Assembly: GCF_900129175.1 (NCBI RefSeq)
Contig: NZ_FQUI01000004.1
Coordinates: forward strand, 1-64,000
Reading direction: 5' to 3'
DNA: 64,000 nt
Origin: Marinitoga hydrogenitolerans DSM 16785
GTDB taxonomy: Bacteria; Thermotogota; Thermotogae; Petrotogales; Petrotogaceae
In this document: positions 1 through 8,700 of the stretch, piece by piece
Layout of the letters: every line of letters starts with the position of its first letter
Numbering within the stretch: position 1 is the first letter of the stretch
Notes under the pieces: generated by a model
Databases searched by the model: none
What the model was told of the DNA's origin: nothing
Seen by the model: the letters and a program-made list of their open reading frames with translations, nothing else
Made by a program: the position numbers and the translations under genes

Positions 1-81
1 AAAATCAAATTAAAAACAATGGGAATAGAAATTGACGAATTAACTCCAGAACAAATTGCATATTTAAATAGTTGGAAGTAA
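1..81 (+). CDS. ahcY: Adenosylhomocysteinase, C-terminal end (partial)
   Basis: The window opens inside a plus-strand gene; the last 26 codons are visible, ending in YLNSWK and a TAA stop. The peptide (KLKTMGIEIDELTPEQ region) resembles the C-terminal end of bacterial and archaeal S-adenosylhomocysteine hydrolases, which split S-adenosylhomocysteine to adenosine and homocysteine in the methyl cycle. Only the tail is present, so no catalytic or NAD-binding residue can be checked. A terminator follows 4 bases after the stop. The identification rests on recognising a short tail and should be treated as probable. Confidence 0.55.
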   Translation, partial: KIKLKTMGIEIDELTPEQIAYLNSWK

Positions 82-85
82 AAAG

Positions 86-112
86 ACAGCCCGCGTTAGC
101 AGGCTGTTTTTT
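86..112. terminator. Bidirectional terminator between ahcY and rpsO
   Basis: ACAGCC and GGCTGT form a stem around a GC-containing loop, followed by a T run on the plus strand. The minus strand also ends in a T run, so the hairpin can serve both convergent genes. The rpsO stop codon lies just beyond the plus-strand T tract. Confidence 0.8.
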
Positions 113-386
113 ATCCTCTAATTCCTAATTTTGAAATTAATTCCTTATAAACTTCTGGTCTTTCTTTCTTTAAATATTTTAACATTTTTCTTCTTTTACC
201 AACCATTTTCATAAGACCTCTTCTTGAATGAAAATCTTTGGAATGTGTTTTTAAATGTTCTGTTAAATGTCTGATTCTTGCAGTTAATAATGCAATTTGA
301 ACTTCAACTGAACCTGTGTCTTTTTCATTAATTTTGAATTCTTCAATAACTTTGTTTTTGATTTCTGGGTCTAATCCTCTTGACAT
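111..386 (-). CDS. rpsO: 30S ribosomal protein S15
   Basis: The 91-residue protein matches S15 along its whole length (family about 89). It binds 16S rRNA in the central domain and helps bridge the two subunits. Visible signatures are the [11 protein letters not shown] region, [15 protein letters not shown] and the C-terminal [12 protein letters not shown] segment. The ATG at 386 is preceded by a GGAGGT ribosome-binding site. The gene is monocistronic here, with its own promoter (461-489) and a 5' leader that folds into a long hairpin (412-453), which suggests the autogenous control known for S15 in several bacteria. Confidence 0.97.
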   Translation of the reverse strand: MSRGLDPEIKNKVIEEFKINEKDTGSVEVQIALLTARIRHLTEHLKTHSKDFHSRRGLMKMVGKRRKMLKYLKKERPEVYKELISKLGIRG

Positions 387-411
387 ATTCCTCTACCTCC
401 GCATTCATATT

Positions 412-453
412 CCTTTGGCCAAGATAAGGTTTACTCCATTATCTGAGCCAAGG
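412..453 (-). promoter_or_regulatory. Leader hairpin upstream of rpsO (candidate S15 autoregulatory element)
   Basis: On the mRNA strand, CCTTGGC and AGATAA pair with TTATCT and GGCCAAAGG around an 11-base loop, with small internal bulges. The hairpin begins about where transcription from the 461-489 promoter should start and ends roughly 20 bases before the ribosome-binding site. S15 controls its own translation through 5' leader structures in several bacteria; assigning that role here is inference. Confidence 0.5.
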
Positions 454-460
454 TATTTAT

Positions 461-489
461 ATTATAATATATATTTTGTTAAAAATCAA
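461..489 (-). promoter_or_regulatory. rpsO promoter
   Basis: On the minus strand TTGATT (484-489) is followed after 17 bases by TATAAT (461-466), a near-consensus housekeeping promoter placed between the yqhQ stop codon and the rpsO leader. Confidence 0.75.
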
Positions 490-500
490 TTGATAATATT

Positions 501-1385
501 TTAAACTTCAACAATTTCTTCACCATCAAATTCTTCTTTCAATGCATATTTTAAAGAAACAATTGCAACTTCCAACTGTTTTTCATCTGGTTCTGATGTT
601 GTAATATTTTGTAAAGCCAAACCTGGCCAGGCCAAAATTCTACCAAATCTTGTATGAATTATTTTTGCAGTAAATCTTTGAAATTCATATGCAAAACCAG
701 CCACTACTGGCAATAATATAATTCTTGTTAAAACTTTTTCCCATATCGTTGTAAATCCTAATGCTCCAGTAATAGAAAAAACAACTATAGAAGCAAATAC
801 TGTTATTATTAAAAAACTCGTACCGCATCTTGGATGTAGCGTTGTATATTGTTTTGCATTTTGAACATTTAATTCTTTACCATCTTCATAATTATATACA
901 GTTTTATGCTCAGCACCATGATATTCAAATACACGTTTTATATCTTTAAATAAAGAAATTACCCATATATATAATATAACAAAGAAAGCTCTAACTATAC
1001 CTTCTATAAGTGAAAACCAAAATTCATTTTGAATATTAAATAATTTGGTTACAAGCATTGGTCCTACACCAAATCCACCAATCGCAAACAAAAAAGCCAA
1101 TAAGATTGAAATTATCATATCTTTTTTGGTTATTTCTTCCTCACCAGAGACATTTGCAGAATACGATAATGCTTCCATACCTATAATCATAGCTTTTAAC
1201 AAAACAAAAAAACCTCTTATAAAAGGAATTTTTTCAAGCCACCCAAAAGAATTTTCTTTCAATCTTTTTACCTGAATCTTCCCATCTGTTCTTCTTACTG
1301 CAACAACAGTATTTATACCTTTCATCATTACACCTTCTATAACAGCCTGACCACCTACATATTTAGGCATTTTCTTTTTCTCCAT
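501..1385 (-). CDS. DUF1385 (YqhQ-like) membrane protein
   Basis: This 294-residue protein belongs to the DUF1385/YqhQ family of polytopic membrane proteins, common in Firmicutes and Thermotogota and of unsettled function. The N-terminal GGQAVIEGVMMKG is the family signature. Four or so hydrophobic segments lie at about 85-110, 125-150, 190-215 and 215-235. Between them lies a conserved polar stretch with HGAEHKTVYNYE and LHPRCGTSFL, a His/Glu/Cys set that could bind metal. The ATG at 1385 has an AGGAGGA site and overlaps the upstream ORF by 23 bases, so translation is probably coupled. It is the last gene of the spoVS operon. Confidence 0.85.
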   Translation of the reverse strand: MEKKKMPKYVGGQAVIEGVMMKGINTVVAVRRTDGKIQVKRLKENSFGWLEKIPFIRGFFVLLKAMIIGMEALSYSANVSGEEEITKKDMIISILLAFLFAIGGFGVGPMLVTKLFNIQNEFWFSLIEGIVRAFFVILYIWVISLFKDIKRVFEYHGAEHKTVYNYEDGKELNVQNAKQYTTLHPRCGTSFLIITVFASIVVFSITGALGFTTIWEKVLTRIILLPVVAGFAYEFQRFTAKIIHTRFGRILAWPGLALQNITTSEPDEKQLEVAIVSLKYALKEEFDGEEIVEV

Positions 1386-1617
1386 CTTTTATCCTCCTTA
1401 AAATCTCCTCTACTACTTCACCTTCAGTTATCACAAAATAAAAAGTTAAAGCTTCTTTATCTACTGTTTTTTCTTTTTTTAAAATCATCGAAGCTTTTCT
1501 TCTCAACTTTAACCTCTCACTTTTATTCAATTTTGCTATATCTTTAACTATAGAAAAAATCCGCGCGTCTTTTATACACGCGGTAACTATTTCATTAATA
1601 ACTTTATTATCTATCAC
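1363..1617 (-). CDS. Hypothetical protein, 84 residues
   Basis: A small basic, mostly helical protein with no recognised domain. It starts with GTG at 1617, preceded by GAGGAG about 11 bases upstream, and overlaps the yqhQ start by 23 bases. The centre (KLNKSERLKLRRKASMIL) is Lys/Arg rich and there is no signal peptide or membrane segment. It lies 18 bases after spoVS in the same direction. Its first codons also encode a terminator-like hairpin (1553-1583), so the ORF may be partly a leader for yqhQ. Its position between spoVS and yqhQ is the only clue to function. Confidence 0.6.
   Translation of the reverse strand: MIDNKVINEIVTACIKDARIFSIVKDIAKLNKSERLKLRRKASMILKKEKTVDKEALTFYFVITEGEVVEEILRRIKDGEKENA
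1553..1583 (-). terminator. Terminator-like hairpin inside the start of the 84-residue ORF
   Basis: On the minus strand CCGCGTG and CGCGCGG form a 7-bp stem (one U-G pair) around 9 bases, followed at once by ATTTTTTC. This is an unusually GC-rich structure in a very AT-rich region, and it has the form of a Rho-independent terminator between spoVS and yqhQ. Confidence 0.5.
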
Positions 1618-1635
1618 TTACAGGCTTCTCCTCTA

Positions 1636-1920
1636 TTAAGCTTCCGCTTTTTCCTCAGAAATTTCAGCAAATACTCTAAATTTTATACCTGTTCTTTTTT
1701 CTTCACCAACTATTACTTCTACAAATCCTGGAACCACAAAAAGTTTTTTTCCACGAGTTTCAACAAATCTTCTCGCAATAGCAATAGCTTTAACTGCTTG
1801 ATTTACAGCTCCCGCCCCAATTGCTTGAATTTCAACTTCATCTGTTTTACTTAAAACACCTGCTATAGCACCAGCTACTTTGTTTGGTGATGAAGAATGT
1901 CCAACTTTTAAAACTTCCAT
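1636..1920 (-). CDS. spoVS: SpoVS-family protein
   Basis: The 94-residue protein aligns closely with stage V sporulation protein S: MEVLKVGHSSSPNKVAGAIA at the start, then EIQAIGAGAVNQAVKAIAIAR, the family's most conserved block. SpoVS is a small Alba-like dimer that binds nucleic acid and affects septation and sporulation in Bacillus. Homologues occur in Thermotogota, which do not form spores, so the role here must differ. The ATG at 1920 is preceded by a GGGGGCT site and a good promoter (1958-1986). It heads an operon with an 84-residue ORF and yqhQ. Confidence 0.93.
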   Translation of the reverse strand: MEVLKVGHSSSPNKVAGAIAGVLSKTDEVEIQAIGAGAVNQAVKAIAIARRFVETRGKKLFVVPGFVEVIVGEEKRTGIKFRVFAEISEEKAEA

Positions 1921-1957
1921 GGATAGTTCAGCCCCCTTTATTTCGTTTTCTAAAGAT

Positions 1958-1986
1958 ATTTTACCATAAAACTTTTATTTTTTCAA
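1958..1986 (-). promoter_or_regulatory. spoVS promoter
   Basis: On the minus strand TTGAAA (1981-1986) and TAAAAT (1958-1963) are separated by 17 bases. Confidence 0.7.
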
Positions 1987-2015
1987 ATGCTTATATATTT
2001 TTTTTATTTGTATTT

Positions 2016-2047
2016 AAAAAAATACCCCGCATTAACGCAGGGTATTT
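2016..2047 (-). terminator. Terminator after korA
   Basis: On the minus strand TACCCTGC and GCGGGGTA pair around GTTAAT, followed by a seven-T run. It separates the oxidoreductase operon from the spoVS promoter. Confidence 0.8.
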
Positions 2048-2048
2048 A

Positions 2049-3209
2049 TTAAAACTCTATTATTCTTCTCCAAACTGCTGTTATGGAATTTAAAATTTCC
2101 CTTGGACTGATTAAATTGCCATCTACTTTATTAACTAATTCAAGGTGTTTACCAAATTTATTAACCCTAGAAATTTCCAAAGCCATTTGTCCAAGGTTCA
2201 TTTCAGCAATTATTACAGCTTGAGATTTTCTCAATATATTTTTCATTTTTGAAACTGGAAAAGGCCATATTGAAATTGGTTTAAATAATCCAACAGGGAT
2301 TCTATCTTCTCTCGCCATCTTTACAGCTTTCATGGCACTTCTTGCTACAGTCCCATACGCAACAACAATTATTTCTGCATCATCTGTCATATATTCATCA
2401 TATATAGCAATTTCTTCAGCATATAATCTAATTTTAGAATCAAGATGTTTTATTACCTTATCCGCTACATGTGTTGAACCAACTGGAAATCCTGTTTCAT
2501 CATGAACAAGACCGGAAACATGGAATCTTGCTTTACCCATTTCTATTAATGGGTTAACAGGATAACTTTCCTCTTGAAATCCAAATGGATGAAATAAGTC
2601 TTCTTCTTTTATCTCTGATTCTGTCATTTTTTGAATAATTTCAGGATTTTCGTCTTCATCGCTCAAATAAAAACTTTCTCTCATATGTCCTAATGTTTCA
2701 TCCATAACCAAAACAACAGGTGTTCTATATGTTTCTGCATAATTAAATGCTTTTATTGTATATTTATAAGCTTCTTCCACTGTTGATGGATATAATGCTA
2801 TTATTTGTTGATCACCATGTCTTCCCCATCTAATTTGCATTAAATCACCTTGAGATGGTTTTGTAGGTAATCCTGTACTCGGACCACCTCTCATAACATC
2901 AACAAACACGCAAGGAGTTTCTGTCATCGTAGCGTATCCCAATGCTTCTTGCATTAAACTAAAACCTGGACCACTCGTTGCTGTCATAGATTTCACACCC
3001 GCTAAAGATGCACCTATTATTGCTGCAGCACTCGCTATCTCATCTTCCATTTGAATGAACTTCCCACCAACTTTTGGTAATTCTCTTGCCATTGTTTCGG
3101 CAACCTCAGTTGAAGGTGTTATAGGATATCCCGCAAAAAATCTACAACCCGCTTTAATAGCTGCTAATGCTACTGCTTCATTTCCCTGCATAAAAACTAT
3201 TCTACCCAT
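2049..3209 (-). CDS. 2-oxoacid:ferredoxin oxidoreductase, alpha subunit (KorA/VorB type)
   Basis: This 386-residue protein is the alpha subunit of the KorABCD/VorABC family, which oxidises 2-oxoacids to acyl-CoA with reduction of ferredoxin. The N-terminal half has the pyrimidine-binding domain with FAGYPITPSTEVAE, FIQMEDEIASAAAIIGAS and TATSGPGFSLMQEALG; the C-terminal half is the transketolase-C-like domain. The chosen ATG at 3209 overlaps the ferredoxin stop codon and has AAGGTGG upstream; a start 11 codons earlier would only add Lys/Arg-rich residues inside the ferredoxin gene. The TPP-binding beta subunit and the gamma subunit are not adjacent: a terminator follows directly. Confidence 0.88.
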   Translation of the reverse strand: MGRIVFMQGNEAVALAAIKAGCRFFAGYPITPSTEVAETMARELPKVGGKFIQMEDEIASAAAIIGASLAGVKSMTATSGPGFSLMQEALGYATMTETPCVFVDVMRGGPSTGLPTKPSQGDLMQIRWGRHGDQQIIALYPSTVEEAYKYTIKAFNYAETYRTPVVLVMDETLGHMRESFYLSDEDENPEIIQKMTESEIKEEDLFHPFGFQEESYPVNPLIEMGKARFHVSGLVHDETGFPVGSTHVADKVIKHLDSKIRLYAEEIAIYDEYMTDDAEIIVVAYGTVARSAMKAVKMAREDRIPVGLFKPISIWPFPVSKMKNILRKSQAVIIAEMNLGQMALEISRVNKFGKHLELVNKVDGNLISPREILNSITAVWRRIIEF

Positions 3210-3426
3210 TAGTTTCAACCACCTTTTCAACTTCCTCAACATTAATCGCTATATCAGGACATAACCTTTCACACATCAAACAACCGATACATTTATTTAT
3301 GTCTACCACAATTGGTTTCCCCAATTCAGCAGAACCCAAAGTTTTAGTTGGACAGACATTATAACATATACCACAATTTTTACAAAAAGAGTAATTAATT
3401 TCTACTTTATAACTTTTTTTAGCCAT
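3202..3426 (-). CDS. 2[4Fe-4S] ferredoxin subunit (KorD/VorD-like)
   Basis: A 74-residue ferredoxin with two cluster motifs, CKNCGICYNVCP and CIGCLMCERLCP, each CxxCxxCxxxCP. In this context it is best read as the delta subunit that accepts electrons in a 2-oxoacid:ferredoxin oxidoreductase. The gene ends inside the start of the alpha-subunit gene and begins 15 bases after the decarboxylase beta-subunit gene, so the three are cotranscribed. The start at 3426 is preceded by a GAGGTGG site. Confidence 0.9.
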   Translation of the reverse strand: MAKKSYKVEINYSFCKNCGICYNVCPTKTLGSAELGKPIVVDINKCIGCLMCERLCPDIAINVEEVEKVVETNG

Positions 3427-3441
3427 TTAAATTCCACCTCG

Positions 3442-4581
3442 TTATGAAAGTATCGACAAGAATACACCTGCTGCAACAGCAGAACCAATAACTCCGGCAA
3501 CATTTGGTCCCATAGCATGCATTAAAATAAAATTACCTGCATCTTCTGATTGCGCTATCGTATGTGCAACCCTCGCTGAATCAGGTACAGCCGATACACC
3601 TGCAGCACCTATTAATGGATTTATTTTATCCTTCGTAAATACATTTATTAACTTCGCAAACAAAATCCCAGATACCATCGCAATAATAAAAGCTACTGCT
3701 CCTAATAAAAATATCTTTAAACTGGCTGGTTTTAAGAAAATATCTGCCCTTGCAGTACTTCCTACCGAAAGCATTAAAAGTATTGTTACAGAATCTAATA
3801 TAAACCTAGATGCTGCTTCAGCTAACCTTTTTGTTACTCCAGATTCTTTTAATAAATTACCTAACATTAATAAACCTACCAAAGATAAAGCTTTTGGCAC
3901 TAACAATGCAACAACTATTGTTGTAGCAATGGGGAATATTATCTTTTCTTTTTGAGTAACGTGTCTCATTTTTTTCATTCTTATTTTTCTTTCTTCTTTT
4001 GTAGTTAATAATTTTGAAACAGGAGGTTGTAATATTGGTATTAACGCTATATATGAATACGCAGCAATAGCTATAACAGCCAATAATTCGGGAGAAAATT
4101 TAGAAGCAAGATATATTGATGTTGGTCCGTCAGCACCACCAATAATTGCAATTGATGCTGCACTTTTTATATCAAAGCCCATTAAATTTGCAACAATAAA
4201 TGTACCAAAAATTCCAACTTGTGCTGCTGCACCTAAAAAAATTAATCTTGGATCTGCTATTAAATATGAAAAATCCGTTAAAGCTCCTATACCAAGAAAA
4301 ATTAAAGGTGGATAGATACCTAAAAACATACCTTTTTGTATATACCATAACAGACCTCCCACTTGATCCCCTGATGGAGGTGTCAATATCCCTGTAACTT
4401 CAGGCGGTATGTTTGCTAAAATAATGCCAAATCCAATTGGTATTAATAATAATGGTTCGGCGTGTTTCACTATTGCTATATAAATTAAAATAGAACCAAT
4501 AACAATCATCAACAGATGTTGCCATGTAAAAAACGCAAACCCACTATTAGAAAAAAAAGCTATAAAATTAGAAAAATCCAT
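3442..4581 (-). CDS. oadB: Sodium-translocating decarboxylase, beta subunit
   Basis: A 379-residue protein with about ten membrane segments that matches the beta subunit of oxaloacetate/methylmalonyl-CoA decarboxylase sodium pumps. In these pumps it couples decarboxylation of carboxybiotin to Na+ export. Family landmarks are AASIAIIGGADGPTSIYLASK, containing the conserved membrane Asp, and the C-terminal GAAGVSAVPDSARVAHTIA and NFILMHAMGPNVAGVIGSAVAAG blocks. No alpha (carboxyltransferase), gamma or biotin-carrier gene is nearby. It is the first gene of an operon with ferredoxin and korA, with its own promoter at 4615-4643 and an AGGAGGA site. Confidence 0.92.
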   Translation of the reverse strand: MDFSNFIAFFSNSGFAFFTWQHLLMIVIGSILIYIAIVKHAEPLLLIPIGFGIILANIPPEVTGILTPPSGDQVGGLLWYIQKGMFLGIYPPLIFLGIGALTDFSYLIADPRLIFLGAAAQVGIFGTFIVANLMGFDIKSAASIAIIGGADGPTSIYLASKFSPELLAVIAIAAYSYIALIPILQPPVSKLLTTKEERKIRMKKMRHVTQKEKIIFPIATTIVVALLVPKALSLVGLLMLGNLLKESGVTKRLAEAASRFILDSVTILLMLSVGSTARADIFLKPASLKIFLLGAVAFIIAMVSGILFAKLINVFTKDKINPLIGAAGVSAVPDSARVAHTIAQSEDAGNFILMHAMGPNVAGVIGSAVAAGVFLSILS

Positions 4582-4614
4582 TTTTTTGTCCTCCTTGCAA
4601 ATTTATTCAAAGTA

Positions 4615-4643
4615 ATTATAAAACTTTATTGGCAATAATTCAA
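4615..4643 (-). promoter_or_regulatory. oadB operon promoter
   Basis: On the minus strand TTGAAT (4638-4643) and TATAAT (4615-4620) are spaced by 17 bases. Confidence 0.65.
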
Positions 4644-4673
4644 GCAGTATTTCAACTAATTATATTAAGGTAA

Positions 4674-4706
4674 AGTAAAAAAAGTAAGGCTTTAACGCCT
4701 TACTTT
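4674..4706 (-). terminator. Terminator after manA
   Basis: AAAGTAAGGC and GCCTTACTTT form a perfect 10-bp stem; on the minus strand a seven-T run follows. A TAA in another frame of the manA tail falls in the loop (see findings). Confidence 0.85.
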
Positions 4707-4740
4707 ATATCTAATCGCATTTAGTTCGATATTTTCAAAT

Positions 4741-5541
4741 TTAAAGAAAAAATAACAATCCAAATTCTTCAACCTTATAATCTAATCCTTTTGGAATAAC
4801 TATTGTTTTAAAATCTTTGAAAGACACGAAAATACCAAAACCTTTTATTATTTCATTTTTAACCTTTTTAATATTAAAATATTGTGTTTTAAATTCTTCA
4901 GGTGAATTTGCTATAACAAATGGACTATCTTTTAAAAATTTTTTACCCTTTTCTATATGAACTTCTCTAGGTCTTCCCCAATCATACAATCTATATGTTA
5001 AATCAGATGTTTGTTGTATTTCTAGCAACATAGAATTTGGACCTAATGTATGAACAACCCCTGCTGGTATAAATAATAAATCATTCTTATTTAAAATAGT
5101 TGGTTTAAAAATCTCTTCCCATTTTTGTTCTTCTATTGCTTTAATATTCTTTTTAATATCATTAGAAATAAATATTTCATTTTTCTCATTTAAAAAATAC
5201 CATGCTTCTGTTTTTCCCCATGGCTCATTCTCAATTTCATTAGCAAACTTATCGTCTGGATGAACCTGAATCGATAACCATTGGGTTGTTGATATTAACT
5301 TTAGCAATAATGGAATACGAGGGAAATCTTTCCCCAATAATTCTTTTATCATTTTAGATGGCCTACCATAACTTTTTCCACTCTTTAAGCCTATTAATTC
5401 AGTTTCATATTTTTCAACACCAGAAAATAACCACACTTCACCTATTTTATCCATGCCATTCTTTTTAAACAATTCATTTAATTTTTTATCTCCCCAAACC
5501 TTCTCAACAAAAATAGGAGAACTTATCAATACTTCATTCAT
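4741..5541 (-). CDS. manA: Mannose-6-phosphate isomerase, class I
   Basis: The protein interconverts fructose-6-phosphate and mannose-6-phosphate. It is a cupin-fold type I isomerase with zinc-site motifs: LSIQVHPDD (His ligand), GKTEAWYFL (Glu), FIPAGVVHTLG (His), then QQTSDLTYRLYDWGR with the catalytic Arg region. At 266 residues it is shorter than the roughly 300-320 of the family. The ATG at 5541 has GAGGTGG and lies 10 bases after the GH4 stop; a start seven codons earlier is less likely. The reading frame stops in FGLLFFL just after a run of six A/T, and another frame stays open to the terminator, so a frameshift may have trimmed the C-terminus. Confidence 0.9.
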   Translation of the reverse strand: MNEVLISSPIFVEKVWGDKKLNELFKKNGMDKIGEVWLFSGVEKYETELIGLKSGKSYGRPSKMIKELLGKDFPRIPLLLKLISTTQWLSIQVHPDDKFANEIENEPWGKTEAWYFLNEKNEIFISNDIKKNIKAIEEQKWEEIFKPTILNKNDLLFIPAGVVHTLGPNSMLLEIQQTSDLTYRLYDWGRPREVHIEKGKKFLKDSPFVIANSPEEFKTQYFNIKKVKNEIIKGFGIFVSFKDFKTIVIPKGLDYKVEEFGLLFFL

Positions 5542-5551
5542 AATTTCCACC

Positions 5552-7003
<1,452 letters not shown>

Positions 7004-8578
7004 CTAAAATTTGGTTAAAATATTTAATAATTTTCTTCTATCAGCACCATTTTCATAATACCAATACGAAAGAGTTGTCGGCATTTTTTTTAAAGAATAT
7101 TTTTCAACAATCCTTATTAAAAATTCTGGTAATTCTATTCTGATATTCCACTTGATATCATATCTAGAATAATTTCTTACAAATATATCCATCAACTTCT
7201 TTTCTTTTTTATTTAAATTAAAATAGTTAGCTATAAATTCATTATAACTGGACTTTTTCATTCTTTCAAAGAAATGCCTTGCTAATTCTTTTCTTGCATT
7301 TATAAATTCATTACCTTTTAACATTTCTATTATAAACCATTTCACATAAAAGTCATCGCTAAAGGTTAAATCTTTTATATCACTTAATATTACATTTGGT
7401 TTATTTAAGCTTGCTATATACATATGAACAAAAAGTCTTTTTCTTTTTTCAAAATCCATTTCTTTTAATTTTATCACAACTTTATTGAATTCTTTTTCAA
7501 AATATAATTTACCATATTCATTTATTATTGCAAAAGGTGAAAATATATCTGGTGTAATATTCAAACCTACAATAAGTTTCCTAATTGTATTTCCTTTTAT
7601 CTCTTTTACTTTTCCGTTTATAATAGCTGAAAGACTTTTCCTCGAAATATTTATTTTTTTTGATACTTCTGATATATTAACTATATAATTTTTAATAAAA
7701 GTTCTCAATTCTTCAGTAATTTTATATGAAGATTCTTTTGTAACTACAAACTTTTTTAAATAATTAAACATTGAAACATAATTTTCTTTTGAATTCCTTT
7801 TTCCTTTTTCTGGCAACCTTCCCCAATAATAAGAGATTATTGGAGCATATGAGTATAATTTCCCAATATTTTCATTATTCACTTCAAAAAATGTATCGAA
7901 AATATCAAAATAATTCATGTTATTTTCAAAATAATATCCAGTATAATACATCAATTTTTTTGAAAGATATATCGCTTTTTCTAAGTCAAATGACTTTAAA
8001 TACCATGACCAATCATTTAAAGAATTAATTATTCCAACTCTATGAGGAATTTCTTTTGATAATTTATATGATTTTTCAAAATATTTCCATGCATCTTCAT
8101 ATTCTTTTCCTTTTATTTTCTTTCTCGCCTTTCCCAAATAAATAAATGCTTCTGTTGAAGGATCAGATTCATATATTTTACCCCAAAGTCTTGTTTTTTC
8201 ATTCCATTCCATTATATTTTCTATATTAATCAAAACAGAAGAAACTATTTTTCTGGAATTTTTTGGAATCTTCGAATAATTTTCTTTTAGATAAAAATAA
8301 AGATTTTTAGCATTATCATAGTCTTTTATTAAAAATAGATAAGATAACTTTTTTGCTAAAAGTATATAATGTAATGTTTTTGAATTATTATGTATTAAAC
8401 CCTTTTCTATTTCTATTAAAGCTTCTTTTCTATTTCGTTTCCAGTCATATTCCAAACTTTTAAAAAGGTGATGCCAACCATCGTGAGTAGTTTTTAATAT
8501 CATTAAGTTTAAAAAAGGTTTTGCAAATGACCCATAATATGCTAAAATATGGAAAATTTCCTGATTTTTCTTTCTCAT
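7004..8578 (-). CDS. Large regulator with TPR-like repeats and a central HTH
   Basis: A 524-residue cytoplasmic protein with no signal peptide. Residues about 40-260 are helical repeats of TPR character (for example EAFIYLGKARKKIKGKEYED and DAWKYFEKSYKLSKE). A helix-turn-helix lies near 290-330 (VNISEVSKKINISRKSLSAI). Helical C-terminal repeats follow. TPR plus HTH recalls the RRNPP peptide-responsive regulators, but there the HTH is N-terminal, so homology is not claimed. The start at 8578 has AAGGAG. It leads the operon with the GH4 enzyme and manA and is divergent from a 52-residue exported peptide gene. Control of the sugar genes and sensing of the peptide are inference. Confidence 0.65.
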   Translation of the reverse strand: MRKKNQEIFHILAYYGSFAKPFLNLMILKTTHDGWHHLFKSLEYDWKRNRKEALIEIEKGLIHNNSKTLHYILLAKKLSYLFLIKDYDNAKNLYFYLKENYSKIPKNSRKIVSSVLINIENIMEWNEKTRLWGKIYESDPSTEAFIYLGKARKKIKGKEYEDAWKYFEKSYKLSKEIPHRVGIINSLNDWSWYLKSFDLEKAIYLSKKLMYYTGYYFENNMNYFDIFDTFFEVNNENIGKLYSYAPIISYYWGRLPEKGKRNSKENYVSMFNYLKKFVVTKESSYKITEELRTFIKNYIVNISEVSKKINISRKSLSAIINGKVKEIKGNTIRKLIVGLNITPDIFSPFAIINEYGKLYFEKEFNKVVIKLKEMDFEKRKRLFVHMYIASLNKPNVILSDIKDLTFSDDFYVKWFIIEMLKGNEFINARKELARHFFERMKKSSYNEFIANYFNLNKKEKKLMDIFVRNYSRYDIKWNIRIELPEFLIRIVEKYSLKKMPTTLSYWYYENGADRRKLLNILTKF

Positions 8579-8599
8579 ACTTCAACTCCTTTTTTTACT

Positions 8600-8628
8600 A
8601 TTATACTATATTTTTCCGAATATGGGAA
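8600..8628 (-). promoter_or_regulatory. Promoter of the regulator-GH4-manA operon
   Basis: On the minus strand TTCCCA (8623-8628) and TATAAT (8600-8605) are separated by 17 bases. The -35 is weak, as expected for an activated promoter. Confidence 0.55.
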
Positions 8629-8672
8629 GTTATTAAATAAAAAATATAAATGTTACAAAATAGCATATTTTT

Positions 8673-8691
8673 AAGTTGTTAAAAACAACTT
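8673..8691. promoter_or_regulatory. Inverted repeat in the divergent control region
   Basis: AAGTTGTT and AACAACTT form a perfect 8-bp inverted repeat around AAA, between the promoters of the regulator operon and the peptide gene. No T run follows, so an operator is more likely than a terminator. Confidence 0.5.
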
Positions 8692-8700
8692 ATACTCTAT

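Noticed and set aside
3210-3242. Upstream start for korA adding MLRKLKRWLKL
   Set aside because: It lies inside the ferredoxin gene, lacks a ribosome-binding site, and the added residues are unlike the family N-terminus.
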